NCBI RefSeq assembly: GCF_047338595.1 | Contig: NZ_JBLFBO010000014.1 | Coordinates: 1 to 64,000 of the forward strand | DNA from: Nitrospira_D sp019636945 | GTDB lineage: Bacteria; Nitrospirota; Nitrospiria; Nitrospirales; Nitrospiraceae | Direction of reading: 5' to 3' | DNA length: 64,000 nt | Part shown: positions 15,602 through 23,945 of the stretch, piece after piece | How the letters are laid out: every line of letters begins with the position of its first letter | How positions within the stretch are numbered: position 1 is the first letter of the stretch | The notes under the pieces: generated by a model | What the model saw: only the letters and a program-made list of their open reading frames with translations | Database searches by the model: none | Told to the model about the DNA's origin: nothing | Made by a program: the position numbers and the translations under genes

Positions 15602-15646
15602 CCTCTCAAGGCTTAAACACGGGTTCGAATCCCGTTGGGACCACCA
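15602..15646 (+). repeat. Right attachment site (45-bp tRNA-Glu 3' fragment, attR)
   Basis: An exact copy of 5223-5267, from the anticodon loop through the CCA end of tRNA-Glu. No acceptor 5' strand or D arm precedes it (the upstream bases read TTGGTCGGT), so it is not a functional tRNA gene. It marks the right end of the integrated element. Confidence 0.9.
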
Positions 15647-15707
15647 CAACCAAGCTTGCTCACGCTGCGGCTCCTTTAGTGTCTTGTCGAAATTGATGGC
15701 CGCGGAT

Positions 15708-15725
15708 AAAACCCTTCGGGGTTTT
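15708..15725. terminator. Hairpin terminator beyond the element
   Basis: AAAACCC and GGGTTTT form a 7-bp stem around a TTCG tetraloop, with T-rich sequence after it (TTTTGTTGTT) and A residues before it, so it could act in both directions. Together with the attachment site it separates the element from the chromosomal gene at 15767. Confidence 0.55.
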
Positions 15726-15766
15726 GTTGTTCGATGCCACACGTTTCTTTCCCACGGGGGTGAATT

Positions 15767-16327
15767 ATGAACCTCCTGACCTTCCGCTTCCGTGAGTCCC
15801 AGGCCGTAGACTTTTATTGGAACCTCGAGCTGGCCAAGCGCGGATCTCTACGCGAATTCAAGGTGCATCCCAACATCGTCATCTACGAGTCGGCGTTCGA
15901 CCTCCTGAACCCGATCCAAGTGGGGCAGGCTTTGTCCCTGGCCAAAGCCTTGGTGCTCGACAAGCGAGCCGAGGTGTTCTCGGGGAACACGTCCTTGAGC
16001 ATGGTGACCGTCCGGGACGTGTTGCAGTGCTATCAGCACTCGATGCAGGTCGACGACCATCATGCTCACTGTTGGTTCAAGATCCGGCTCACCTTTGACC
16101 TGACCGTGACACGATTCGAGGTGGAGTCGGACGACTCGGGGAGGTCGTTCGTGTTCCCCTGCCGATGTGCGGCTTCGCACGCGTACGGAATCCACTACGA
16201 CCACCCGGGGACGGTCTACGACCAACTGGACTCGGCTTTGTGGCGAGCCGGCACACGGTGGTGTCCGCGGCTCACGGATCTCTCAGAAATAAAACTCGTC
16301 AACGTGGAGTTGCAGACGAAACGATGA
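15767..16327 (+). CDS. Uncharacterised protein next to the element
   Basis: A 186-residue protein that I do not recognise, starting at an ATG after GGGGGTG. No signal peptide or membrane segment is visible. It has a histidine-rich stretch (DDHHAHCWFKIRLTFDL) and two near cysteines (FPCRCAAS), which might bind metal, but no known motif is formed. It is the first chromosomal gene after the right attachment site. The following bases up to 16624 hold no clear gene. Function is unknown. Confidence 0.55.
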   Translation: MNLLTFRFRESQAVDFYWNLELAKRGSLREFKVHPNIVIYESAFDLLNPIQVGQALSLAKALVLDKRAEVFSGNTSLSMVTVRDVLQCYQHSMQVDDHHAHCWFKIRLTFDLTVTRFEVESDDSGRSFVFPCRCAASHAYGIHYDHPGTVYDQLDSALWRAGTRWCPRLTDLSEIKLVNVELQTKR

Positions 16328-16624
16328 AGAACTGAGGACGCTCACCGGTCGGATGGCACCCAAAGTTTGGTGAGCTCTTGCTTCTTTTTCGGATATATAT
16401 GATGCCCGGAGAGAACAGTATCCCGTTCGTTACTGCTTCTACGGTGCACGTGGTGAGAGCCTGCTGCTTCAACAGCCTGGCTTCGTAGTTCCACCCCCAG
16501 CTCATACCCTCCCGTGATTCTTGTCTTCCGTGGAGGGTCTCAACTGGAAATGACTCTCAGCGACAGGATACACTTTCCCACCATGGTAGGTTCAAAAACT
16601 ATCCTGCACAGTCGAGGGATCGAC

Positions 16625-17314
16625 ATGATGGTGAAGTGGCTCGTATCGGGTCTCGTGGCCGGTCTTCTCACCTTCGTAATAAGCTTGCCGAATGGACGGG
16701 CCGATTCAAGTAATACACCGAGTGCCGATGGGCCGTCGTTGGACGAGACGATGGGGTTTATCAAAGATATGTGGGACGCCTGCGCGACCATGCGCAGCGG
16801 GCTGCAACGGATGGCCCCGAAGGACGGAGCGCCCTGGCAGTTGGATCGAACGGCCAAGGTCGACGTGGTGGTTCGGCCTCCCTCCGGCCTCCAATTCATT
16901 ACAAGGCTCAATGAGCGGATGCGATTCGGCGGGGCCCTTGATCTCCAAGCGCCGGTGGAAAAAGTTCAGGAGTTCGACTTGCGCGCCATGTCTCCCGAGG
17001 TCAGCTCCGAGCGAGAAGGAGAAGGAACGAACCTCTACGGCGTTCGGATGCGCTGCACACGTGCAGCCTGTGTGACCGAATGGGTGGCAACGCTCTTGAT
17101 ACCGGGGAAGCCGATGCACGAACTCAAAACCGGCCGGTTGGTAGTCACAAACCTGGAGGAACTGGTGTATGAGGACCGTGCGCCGAAGGACAAACCGGGG
17201 GAAAAGAAAGGGGAGCTCTCGCTTCCGGTCTGCGATGCAGCGGCCGCAGAGAGTCTGTCGAAAGCTCTGAGTCACGCCATCATCAAGGCAGGCGGGAAGA
17301 AGCCGTTATTTTAG
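16625..17314 (+). CDS. Uncharacterised secreted protein
   Basis: A protein of about 229 residues with a clear signal peptide (MMVKWLVSGLVAGLLTFVISL, cleavage after about residue 27). The mature part has two cysteines in RMRCTRAACVTEW and alternating strands, with no family that I can name. The ATG at 16625 follows GAGGGA; the next ATG at 16628 is equally possible. A much longer upstream extension lacks coding character. It is probably periplasmic. Bases 17315-17669 after it hold no convincing gene. Confidence 0.6.
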   Translation: MMVKWLVSGLVAGLLTFVISLPNGRADSSNTPSADGPSLDETMGFIKDMWDACATMRSGLQRMAPKDGAPWQLDRTAKVDVVVRPPSGLQFITRLNERMRFGGALDLQAPVEKVQEFDLRAMSPEVSSEREGEGTNLYGVRMRCTRAACVTEWVATLLIPGKPMHELKTGRLVVTNLEELVYEDRAPKDKPGEKKGELSLPVCDAAAAESLSKALSHAIIKAGGKKPLF

Positions 17315-17669
17315 AGCGTGGCTGAATGACCTGGAGAATCCAGATATGCCCGATGTGTCTGCCGGCACTCAGGACCTGTCTCGTCGGCAGTGTGAGTGGA
17401 GTGCGTTCTCTTGCCAGATATTTCCTTCCGAATCGGTCCGTGCTCGCCTGCATCCAGGCTTGCGGGGAAGATGGATGGGCGGGGGCGTTCAGAATTTGCT
17501 GTAGTGAGAGTTCAGTAGGATAAAATACCTTTCAGGCTGCTGGACCGTTCTCTCCGAGCAATCAAGTAGTGAGAATCCGCCCGCAACATTCATTGACGCC
17601 TCTATTCAGGGTTGTGTATAAACGAATCCACATCAGAGAATGGTTTGGGTAGCCGTAGAGGGTTGTCTT

Positions 17670-18776
17670 ATGTATGCACGTGAGTTTCGTGATGGAGCCA
17701 AAGACGGATTAGAGGCGCTTGAGCCGCTGGATCCCGACAAGATTTCTTCGTTCGGAGAACTGCTCGAGGCCATGGGGAAGACGGCCTTCGGCGGACGGCA
17801 TGTGGGGAAGGCCTTCGAGGTGCTCTGGGAGATGATCGCAGACCCTGAGTGCAAGGTCGTGATGACGTTGTCCGGCGCGATGACCATCGCCAAGATGGGG
17901 AAGATCATCACGAAGATGATCGATGAAGGCATGGTGCAGTGCATCATCTCAACCGGCGCGTTGATGGCTCATGGCCTGAGCGAGTCGGTCGGCAAGACCC
18001 ACTATCGGCATGATCCCTCGATGAGCGATGAAGAGTTGTTCAAGAAGGGATACAACCGCGTCTATGACACGCTCGAGATGGAAGCGAATTTAAACTATGT
18101 CGAGCATGTCGTGGCGCAGACGCTGAAGCGCCTGGATCAGGATCAGCCGCTGTCGTCGCACGTGATCACGAGAGAACTTGGAAAGACGTTGGCGGAAGAA
18201 CTGCATGGTGACGGCATTCTGAAAAGCGCCTACCTGAAAAACGTACCGGTGTATATTCCAGCCTTTACGGATTCAGAGGTGGGACTGGATATAGGAACCT
18301 TGGCGATGGCGCGGCAAGTCGAGCAAGCTCGTTCACGGGGCGATCAGAATGGTGATCTGGGGATCTTGCAGACGATTCTGCAATACCACCCGTCATTTAA
18401 TCCGTACTTCGACCTGAACAGCTATGCCGACCACATGCTCTCTGCGAAGCGACGGGGAATTTTTACGATCGGTGGCGGCGTGCCACGCAACTGGGCGCAA
18501 CAAGTCGGCCCCTATGTTGAAGTGGGCAACCTTCGGTTAGGGCTGAATGTGACACCGCCTCGATTTCACTATGGCGTGAGAATTTGCCCCGAACCGGACT
18601 ATTGGGGGGGCCTCAGCGGCTGTACGTATCAGGAAGGGCTCTCCTGGGGGAAATTTGTGGCGCCGAAAGACGGTGGGCGATTCGCCGAAGTCTTGAGCGA
18701 CGCCACCGTTGTGTGGCCGTTGCTGATGATGGGTCTGCTGGAAAGAAGAAAAGCCGGAGTGGTACGCGGTTCATGA
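17670..18776 (+). CDS. Deoxyhypusine synthase-like protein
   Basis: A 368-residue member of the deoxyhypusine synthase (DHS) family. Recognisable stretches are VMTLSGAMTIAKMGKIITKMI, IISTGALMAHGL, VYIPAFTDSEVGLDIG, FTIGGGVPRNWAQQV and the end SWGKFVAPKDGGRFAEV then LSDATVVWPLLMMGLL. In true DHS a catalytic lysine lies just before the final DA motif. Here that stretch carries Arg/Glu and no lysine at the aligned place. Bacteria lack the eIF5A substrate, and some bacterial DHS-like enzymes are thought to make homospermidine. Arginine decarboxylase and agmatinase genes lie 3-4 kb downstream, supporting a polyamine role. The ATG at 17670 has GAGGG upstream. Confidence 0.85.
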   Translation: MYAREFRDGAKDGLEALEPLDPDKISSFGELLEAMGKTAFGGRHVGKAFEVLWEMIADPECKVVMTLSGAMTIAKMGKIITKMIDEGMVQCIISTGALMAHGLSESVGKTHYRHDPSMSDEELFKKGYNRVYDTLEMEANLNYVEHVVAQTLKRLDQDQPLSSHVITRELGKTLAEELHGDGILKSAYLKNVPVYIPAFTDSEVGLDIGTLAMARQVEQARSRGDQNGDLGILQTILQYHPSFNPYFDLNSYADHMLSAKRRGIFTIGGGVPRNWAQQVGPYVEVGNLRLGLNVTPPRFHYGVRICPEPDYWGGLSGCTYQEGLSWGKFVAPKDGGRFAEVLSDATVVWPLLMMGLLERRKAGVVRGS

Positions 18777-19414
18777 TCTGGTCGATGGGACAACGGGTGT
18801 GTCTGGCTGTCATCGGGGGCCTGCTCTTATGGTCGGTGCCGGTTTCTGCCGCAACTTCGGGTGAGACTGATCTGCGGATGAGGGGGCAAGCCAATGCCCC
18901 AGTCACCTTGATCGAATACTCGGATTTTACCTGCGGGTTTTGTTTGAAATTCTTTAAACAGACGTGGCCGCGAATTCAGGCGCGGTACGTCGATACGGGG
19001 AAAGTGCGATTTGTGTATCGAGATTTTCCGCGAGGCGACCAAGGGACGGGACTCGATGCGGCGACGGCGGCACGATGTGCCGGTGAACAGGGCCAGTATT
19101 GGGCGATGCATGACCGGTTGTTTTCCGAAGGAGGACAGCTGGACAAGCAGGTGTATCGGCGACATGCGGCGACATTGAGTCTGGATCAAGCTGCTTTCGA
19201 ACGCTGCATGAGCGATGGGCGGTTTACGAAGGCGATTTTCGAGGACCGCCAGGAAGCCAATCAGTGGGGGTTTCATGGAACCCCCGGGTTCATCCTGGTG
19301 CGGACGGCGACGGAGCCGACGGAAAAAGAACCGGCTGTGGCTATTCCCGGCGCATTTCCCTTCGAGATGTTCGCGGAAGAGATCGATCGGTTATTGGCGA
19401 ACGGCAAAAAGTAG
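18773..19414 (+). CDS. Secreted DsbA-family thiol oxidoreductase
   Basis: A 213-residue thioredoxin-fold protein with an N-terminal signal peptide (VCLAVIGGLLLWSVPVSA). The redox motif CGFC sits in YSDFTCGFCLKFFK, and GFHGTPGFILV holds the cis-proline loop. The DsbA-type helical insertion lies between them. It resembles the DsbG/BdbD-like group (RGQANAPVTLIEYSDF). It acts in the periplasm on protein disulfides. The start overlaps the DHS-like stop (ATGA), so the genes are coupled; an ATG at 18785 is an alternative start. No DsbB-type partner is nearby. Confidence 0.88.
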   Translation: MIWSMGQRVCLAVIGGLLLWSVPVSAATSGETDLRMRGQANAPVTLIEYSDFTCGFCLKFFKQTWPRIQARYVDTGKVRFVYRDFPRGDQGTGLDAATAARCAGEQGQYWAMHDRLFSEGGQLDKQVYRRHAATLSLDQAAFERCMSDGRFTKAIFEDRQEANQWGFHGTPGFILVRTATEPTEKEPAVAIPGAFPFEMFAEEIDRLLANGKK

Positions 19415-19447
19415 CAGCAGTGTACGGCTGAATAATGTGGGCTAGGG

Positions 19448-19476
19448 TTGACATCGGTACTCAGGTGCGATAGTCC
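19448..19476 (+). promoter_or_regulatory. Candidate promoter for the zinc-ribbon gene
   Basis: A perfect TTGACA (19448-19453) is followed by a 17-base spacer and TAGTCC (19471-19476), a weak -10 box. It lies 30 bases before the ATG at 19506, with GGGAGAGG as ribosome binding site between them. Confidence 0.4.
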
Positions 19477-19505
19477 TCTGTATCACACAAGGGAGAGGTA
19501 TCCCT

Positions 19506-19781
19506 ATGGCTTCGATGCAATCGTTCTGGCCGGTCTCTCATCGCGATGACGACTTCTGGGTGTGCATGTCGTGCCTCACGGAAGTCTTTTATCGAAAAGT
19601 TCCGATGCCGGATTGTCCGTCCTGTCATGGCGTCTCGACCTACGAGGGGTTTACCATGGAGGCCATTCGTGATTGGGGGACGGAAGAACTGATCGCCAAG
19701 GCCATTGCCGCAGAGGAGGAGGCCGCCGCGATTGTGCAACCGGCAGCCGAACCGGCTGCGTCGGTGGAAGCGGCGGATTAA
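19506..19781 (+). CDS. Small zinc-ribbon protein
   Basis: A 91-residue protein with two CxxC knuckles, CMSC at about residues 20-23 and CPSC at about 37-40, forming a rubredoxin-like zinc ribbon. A Glu/Ala-rich tail follows. There is no signal peptide. The start is supported by GGGAGAGG and the promoter upstream. I cannot assign a function; such ribbons are often protein- or nucleic-acid-binding. Confidence 0.7.
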   Translation: MASMQSFWPVSHRDDDFWVCMSCLTEVFYRKVPMPDCPSCHGVSTYEGFTMEAIRDWGTEELIAKAIAAEEEAAAIVQPAAEPAASVEAAD

Positions 19782-19819
19782 TACCAACCCTCATCCAAGA
19801 GACTCCAGCGAATCTTCCT

Positions 19820-21274
19820 GTGCAGGAATCCCGTCCATTTCTCGTTCAAGGCCAGTGGAAACAGGGTGCGGTCGCGACTCCGGTCGTCGATCCCTTCACC
19901 GGAAGATCCGTGGCTCAGGTCGCGCAAGCCACCGAGGCCGATGTCGAGGAGGCCGTCGCATCGACGTCCGGTTCGGCGGCGGTGATGGCGCAGTTGCCGG
20001 GACATGCCCGGTACAACATACTTCAGCAGATTGCCGCGTTGCTCTACCGACGGCGAGACGAGTGCGCGCAGACCATCACGGCCGAGGCGGGGAAGCCGAT
20101 CACTGATGCCAAGCGGGAGGTCAGTCGCGCCATCCAGACGTTCACCGTGGCGGCCGAGGAGTCGCGGCGGATTGCGGGTGAGGTGGTACCGCTCGATTGG
20201 ACGCCGGGCTTTGACACCCATCTCGGCATGGTTCGCCGGTTCCCGATCGGTCCGATTCTCGGCATCACCCCATTCAACTTTCCACTGAATCTGGTGGCGC
20301 ACAAGGTGGCGCCGGCTCTCGCGGCGGGGAACCCGATTCTGATCAAGCCGGCCCCGCAGACGCCGTTGACGGCCCTGCTGCTCGGCGAGATCGCGCTCGA
20401 AGCGGGCGTGCCTCCAGGCGGACTGAATGTCGTGCCCTGCGACAACAGCCTTGCCGAACGGATGGTGATCGATCCTCGGTTTAAACTGCTGAGTTTCACC
20501 GGCAGTGTGTCGGTGGGATGGATGTTGAAGGCCAAATGCGGGAAGAAAAAAGTCACGCTCGAGCTCGGCGGCAATGCGGGTGTGGTGATCGAGCCGGATG
20601 CCGACTTGGAGCTGGCGGCGTAGCGCTGCGCCGCAGGCGGGTTCGGGTATGCCGGCCAGACCTGCATTTCGGTGCAGCGGGTGTTCGTGCATCAGGCAGT
20701 TGTCGACGCGTTTACGACCAAACTCCTCATGCATGTGGCTCGGCTCAAACTCGGTGATCCTGCCGAGGAAGCGACGACCATCGGGCCTCTGATCGATCAA
20801 GCCGCCGCGCAACGAGTGGAGAGCTGGATCGGCGAAGCGGTGGCGGACGGGGCCCGCCTGCTCTTGGGCGGGAAACGGATCGGATCGTTGGTGGAGGCCA
20901 CGGTATTGGGGAATGTGAAGCCTGAGATGAAAGTTTCCTGTCGAGAGGTGTTCGGACCGGTCGTGACCGTGACGCCCTATCGCCAGCTCAGCGAGGCCGT
21001 AGCGTTGCTCAATCAATCGGACTTTGGATTGCAGGCTGGTATTTTCACCCAGGACATCAACAAGATCTTTTACGCGTTTCGTCATCTTGAAGTCGGAGCC
21101 GTCTTGGCGAACGAAATTCCGACGTTCCGGGCGGACCATATGCCTTACGGCGGAGTGAAGGATTCGGGGTTGGGGCGCGAAGGCGTCCGGGCCGCGATCG
21201 AGGATATGACCGAACCCAGGATGCTCATCATGAACCTCAAGGACCCATCCGCGCCATCCGAAAAAAGTGTCTAG
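19820..21274 (+). pseudogene. Aldehyde dehydrogenase gene interrupted by in-frame TAG
   Basis: The frame encodes an NAD(P)-dependent aldehyde dehydrogenase: GITPFNFPLNL and FTGSVSVGW (cofactor site) and TLELGGNAGVV (catalytic Glu motif). It then meets TAG at 20621-20623, and continues in the same frame with RCAAGGFGYAGQTCISVQR, which contains the nucleophilic cysteine, to PYGGVKDSGLGREG near the end. The truncated product (about 267 residues) would lack the nucleophile. No good ATG is present; the GTG at 19820 is a guess. An ATG at 20672 could start a C-terminal fragment. Likely a pseudogene; readthrough or sequence error is possible. An intact version might oxidise amino-aldehydes from polyamines. 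Confidence 0.8.
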
Positions 21275-21430
21275 AAGATATTGCGAAGCCGGTTCAATCT
21301 TGCTACAACAAACGCCCGATACACGCGGTGGTACGGAGCAGTTTGTGTATCAGGCTGACCGCTTGAACGCACGTCACGCAACCAATTCCGAACAACCAGA
21401 AAGGCCGATAGCCGGACGAAAGGGGAGATG

Positions 21431-22000
21431 ATGGTACCTACGCATATGTTTCTGACGAGAGGGGTGGGAGTCCACAAGGAAAAGCTGGCCTCCTTCGAAG
21501 AGGCGTTGCGCAGCGCCGGTGTGGCGTACTGCAACCTGGTCAGCGTGTCCTCCATCCTTCCGCCGCACTGCAAGATCATCCCCAGAAAGCGCGGTGAGCA
21601 ACTGCTGAAGCCCGGCGAAATCACCTTTTGTGTCATGGCCCGATCCGAAACCAATGAACGGAACCAGCTGGTGTCGGCGTCCGTGGGGCTCGCCAAGCCG
21701 ACCGACCGCGGGACGTACGGCTATTTGTCCGAGCACCATGCCCACGGCGAGACGGATGAAGAGACGGGAGAATACACCGAAGACTTGGCGGCACAGATGC
21801 TGGCGACGACGTTAGGCGTCGAGTTTGACCCCAATGTCGCCTGGAAAGAGCGGGAACAGGTGTTCAAGATGGGTGGGAAGATCGTGCAGACGTTGAATAT
21901 CACCCAGTCGGCCGTCGGGAAGAAGGGCAAGTGGACGACCGTCATCGCCTTGGCCGTGTTTATCCCACCGGAAAACGTACCCTCTCGTCCTCGCCGGTAA
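21431..22000 (+). CDS. pdaD: Pyruvoyl-dependent arginine decarboxylase
   Basis: A 189-residue proenzyme that cleaves itself to form a pyruvoyl group and then converts arginine to agmatine. The self-cleavage site fits NLVSVSSILPPHC (S40/S41), as in the archaeal enzyme. Other family stretches are LTRGVGVHKEKLASFEEAL, YLSEHHAHGETDEETGEYTEDLAA and ITQSAVGKKGKWTTVIALAVF. The second of two adjacent ATGs (21431) was taken, after AGGGGAG. The agmatinase gene follows after about 65 bases, so the two give a route from arginine to putrescine. Confidence 0.93.
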   Translation: MVPTHMFLTRGVGVHKEKLASFEEALRSAGVAYCNLVSVSSILPPHCKIIPRKRGEQLLKPGEITFCVMARSETNERNQLVSASVGLAKPTDRGTYGYLSEHHAHGETDEETGEYTEDLAAQMLATTLGVEFDPNVAWKEREQVFKMGGKIVQTLNITQSAVGKKGKWTTVIALAVFIPPENVPSRPRR

Positions 22001-22065
22001 ATGCCTGTGGTGTTCGCCTGCATGAGCACGCGTCGGTCGCTCACCCCACGAAGGGAAGGATCAGC

Positions 22066-22998
22066 ATGACGCTACCTGCTGGCTGGGAAGGACCGGATCG
22101 CAACTTTCTAGGGATCGACGAACCCTGGTGCCATCCGGACCATGCGGGTGTCTACGTCCTGCCGGCTCCGTATGAGCACACCTCCAGCTACATCCGTGGT
22201 TCAGACCGCGGCCCCTCCGCGATCCTTGAAGCCTCCGCTCAGGTGGAATTCTACGACGAACAACTGCGATGCGAACCCTATCGGGAATGGGGCGGCGTGG
22301 CCACGGCATCTCCGTTGGAGCTGAACGGCAAGGTTGATCGCGCTGCCGTCGATGCGATTGAGGCGTTTGTGTCACCGCATGTCGGATCCGGACGGTTTCT
22401 GGTCACCCTGACGGGGGAACATACCGGTGCGTTGGGTGCAATTCGCGCCCATGCCAAGCAATATCCGCAGATGACGGTCGTGCAAATCGACGCCCATGGC
22501 GATCTGCGCGAGGCCTATCAGGACAATCCGTTCAGCCATGCCAGTGTCATGGCGCGGGTGGTGGAGGACGGATTACCGCTCGTGCAGGTGGGGATCCGCT
22601 CGATCAGTTCTGAAGAGATCGCTCGTATCGACAGGACGGACCGCATCAAGACCTTTTTTGCTGCAACGATCCTAGATCCATCTGGTCCGTATGAGGGGAA
22701 AGCGGCGAAGTGGATTCCTGACGTCGTTGCGGCTTGCCGAACGCCGGTGTACCTGACGTTCGATTGCGATGGGCTGGATGCATCGATTATTCCGGCCTTG
22801 GGCACTCCCGAGCCTGGGGGGCTTGGATGGTACGACACCCTCAATCTCATCACGGCTCTTGCCGACGGACCAGGGATCGTGGGGATGGATATCAGCGAGA
22901 TCGCTCCCATTGAAGGATTTGTCGCGCCGCAATTTTCCATTGCGCGGTTGATCTATCGCATGCTCGGCCGTATCAGGGCCGGTCGCCGCGTCCATTGA
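22066..22998 (+). CDS. speB: Agmatinase (ureohydrolase family)
   Basis: A 310-residue binuclear-manganese ureohydrolase. Metal-ligand motifs are GEHTGALGA, DAHGDLRE (the second aspartate of the usual DAHxD is retained) and DCDGLDASIIPA, with GTPEPGGLGW near the substrate site. It most likely hydrolyses agmatine to putrescine and urea because the preceding gene makes agmatine. The ATG at 22066 has GGAAGGA upstream. A longer upstream frame overlaps the decarboxylase gene and is not used. Confidence 0.92.
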   Translation: MTLPAGWEGPDRNFLGIDEPWCHPDHAGVYVLPAPYEHTSSYIRGSDRGPSAILEASAQVEFYDEQLRCEPYREWGGVATASPLELNGKVDRAAVDAIEAFVSPHVGSGRFLVTLTGEHTGALGAIRAHAKQYPQMTVVQIDAHGDLREAYQDNPFSHASVMARVVEDGLPLVQVGIRSISSEEIARIDRTDRIKTFFAATILDPSGPYEGKAAKWIPDVVAACRTPVYLTFDCDGLDASIIPALGTPEPGGLGWYDTLNLITALADGPGIVGMDISEIAPIEGFVAPQFSIARLIYRMLGRIRAGRRVH

Positions 22999-23151
22999 GA
23001 CGAACATTGAGATGAAGCGGTCGCAAGGTCGCACGCTCGTTCTTTATTCTTGGTATTTCGCAAACGAACGACGCTTCACGAGATACGCTTCGCAGGCTTG
23101 AGGGCAAGCGTAACAGCCTGTTTGAGTATCCGGCGATGAGGCTGATTCTCC

Positions 23152-23865
23152 GTGGCTCAGACGATCCGCATCAATAAGTTCTTCACGGAACAGGGGATCT
23201 GTTCTCGGCGTGAAGCCGACCGATTGGTCGAGTCCGGGCTGATCACGATCAACGGCCGTGTGGCGAAGCTCGGTGATCAGGTCGAGCCATCGGACGTCAT
23301 CGCCCGCGAAGGACAGGTCCTGCCCTGGGGAAGAGCACCTCTCTATATCAAGTACCATAAGCCGGTCGGTGTCACGACGACGAGCGAATCGCATGTTCCT
23401 CGAAACATCATTGCCGAGATCGGGCATGCTGAACGGATTTTTCCGATCGGGCGGCTCGATAAGGATTCATCCGGGCTCATCTTACTGACGAACGACGGCG
23501 ACATCGTGAACGAGATCCTTCGTACTGAATTCGGACACGAGCGAGAGTATCTCGTGCGGGTGGATCGTCCGTTCGATCAGGCCTTTCTGGATCACATGGC
23601 GGAAGGCGTGGTGATTCTCGGCAGCCGGACAAAACCCTGCCGAATGAGTCGAGTCGGGCGTGACCGTTTCCGCATCGTCTTGACCGAGGGACGGAATCGG
23701 CAGATCAGACGGATGTGTCAAGCGCTCGGCTATCGGGTCATCATGCTGCATCGAACCAGGATCATGCACATCACGGTCGATGGCCTGGGCACCGGCGAGT
23801 GGAAGGAACTCATGAGTCAGGAGCGAGAGCAACTGCTGAAAGCCGTCGGACGGCTTCAGGTGTGA
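23152..23865 (+). CDS. rluF: 23S rRNA pseudouridine synthase, RluF type
   Basis: A 237-residue RsuA/RluF-family pseudouridine synthase. An S4 RNA-binding domain opens the protein (IRINKFFTEQGICSRREADRLVESGLITING), followed by the catalytic domain with the aspartate in GRLDKDSSGLILLTNDG and the closing GRNRQIRRMCQALGY. The GTG at 23152 is the likely start, preceded by GAGG about 10 bases upstream. The basic, IRINKFF opening favours RluF (U2604) over RluB/RluE. It faces the LysR gene convergently. Confidence 0.9.
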   Translation: MAQTIRINKFFTEQGICSRREADRLVESGLITINGRVAKLGDQVEPSDVIAREGQVLPWGRAPLYIKYHKPVGVTTTSESHVPRNIIAEIGHAERIFPIGRLDKDSSGLILLTNDGDIVNEILRTEFGHEREYLVRVDRPFDQAFLDHMAEGVVILGSRTKPCRMSRVGRDRFRIVLTEGRNRQIRRMCQALGYRVIMLHRTRIMHITVDGLGTGEWKELMSQEREQLLKAVGRLQV

Positions 23866-23945
23866 TAGGGTTTGTGCCAGGCGTGAACCGGCCTCGCTGG
23901 GAGATTTTTGGAAAGCCCGTATCCCACAGGCTGTTCAACACCCTG

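Larger units (their letters stand above)
5268..15646. mobile_element. tRNA-Glu integrative element carrying chlorite dismutase
   Basis: A 10.4-kb genomic island between the two 45-bp repeats. The integrase abuts the tRNA end. The element holds an excisionase-like gene, a MobC-like gene, a broken relaxase start, two toxin-antitoxin loci plus an orphan antitoxin, and a cargo of regulator, ABM-domain protein, chlorite dismutase and NHL lipoprotein. Several genes are broken and no type IV secretion genes are present. It was therefore at best mobilisable, and now looks decayed but perhaps still excisable because integrase and both att sites appear intact. Confidence 0.88.

Noticed and set aside
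15602..15646. Second tRNA-Glu gene
   Set aside because: Only the 3' 45 bases are present; the acceptor 5' strand and D arm are missing. It is the attachment site.
17326..17523. 65-residue open frame after the secreted protein
   Set aside because: No ribosome binding site, no motif and unusual composition; it is likely chance.
13413..20623. Amber codons as sense codons (pyrrolysine or reassignment) in brnT and the aldehyde dehydrogenase
   Set aside because: Other genes here (for example at 3919 and 53422) end normally in TAG, and brnT also has a frameshift, so ordinary decay is simpler.
19778..21139. 453-residue open frame antisense to the aldehyde dehydrogenase
   Set aside because: It mirrors the dehydrogenase codons, has no family motifs and is rich in His/Arg as expected of a shadow frame in GC-rich DNA.
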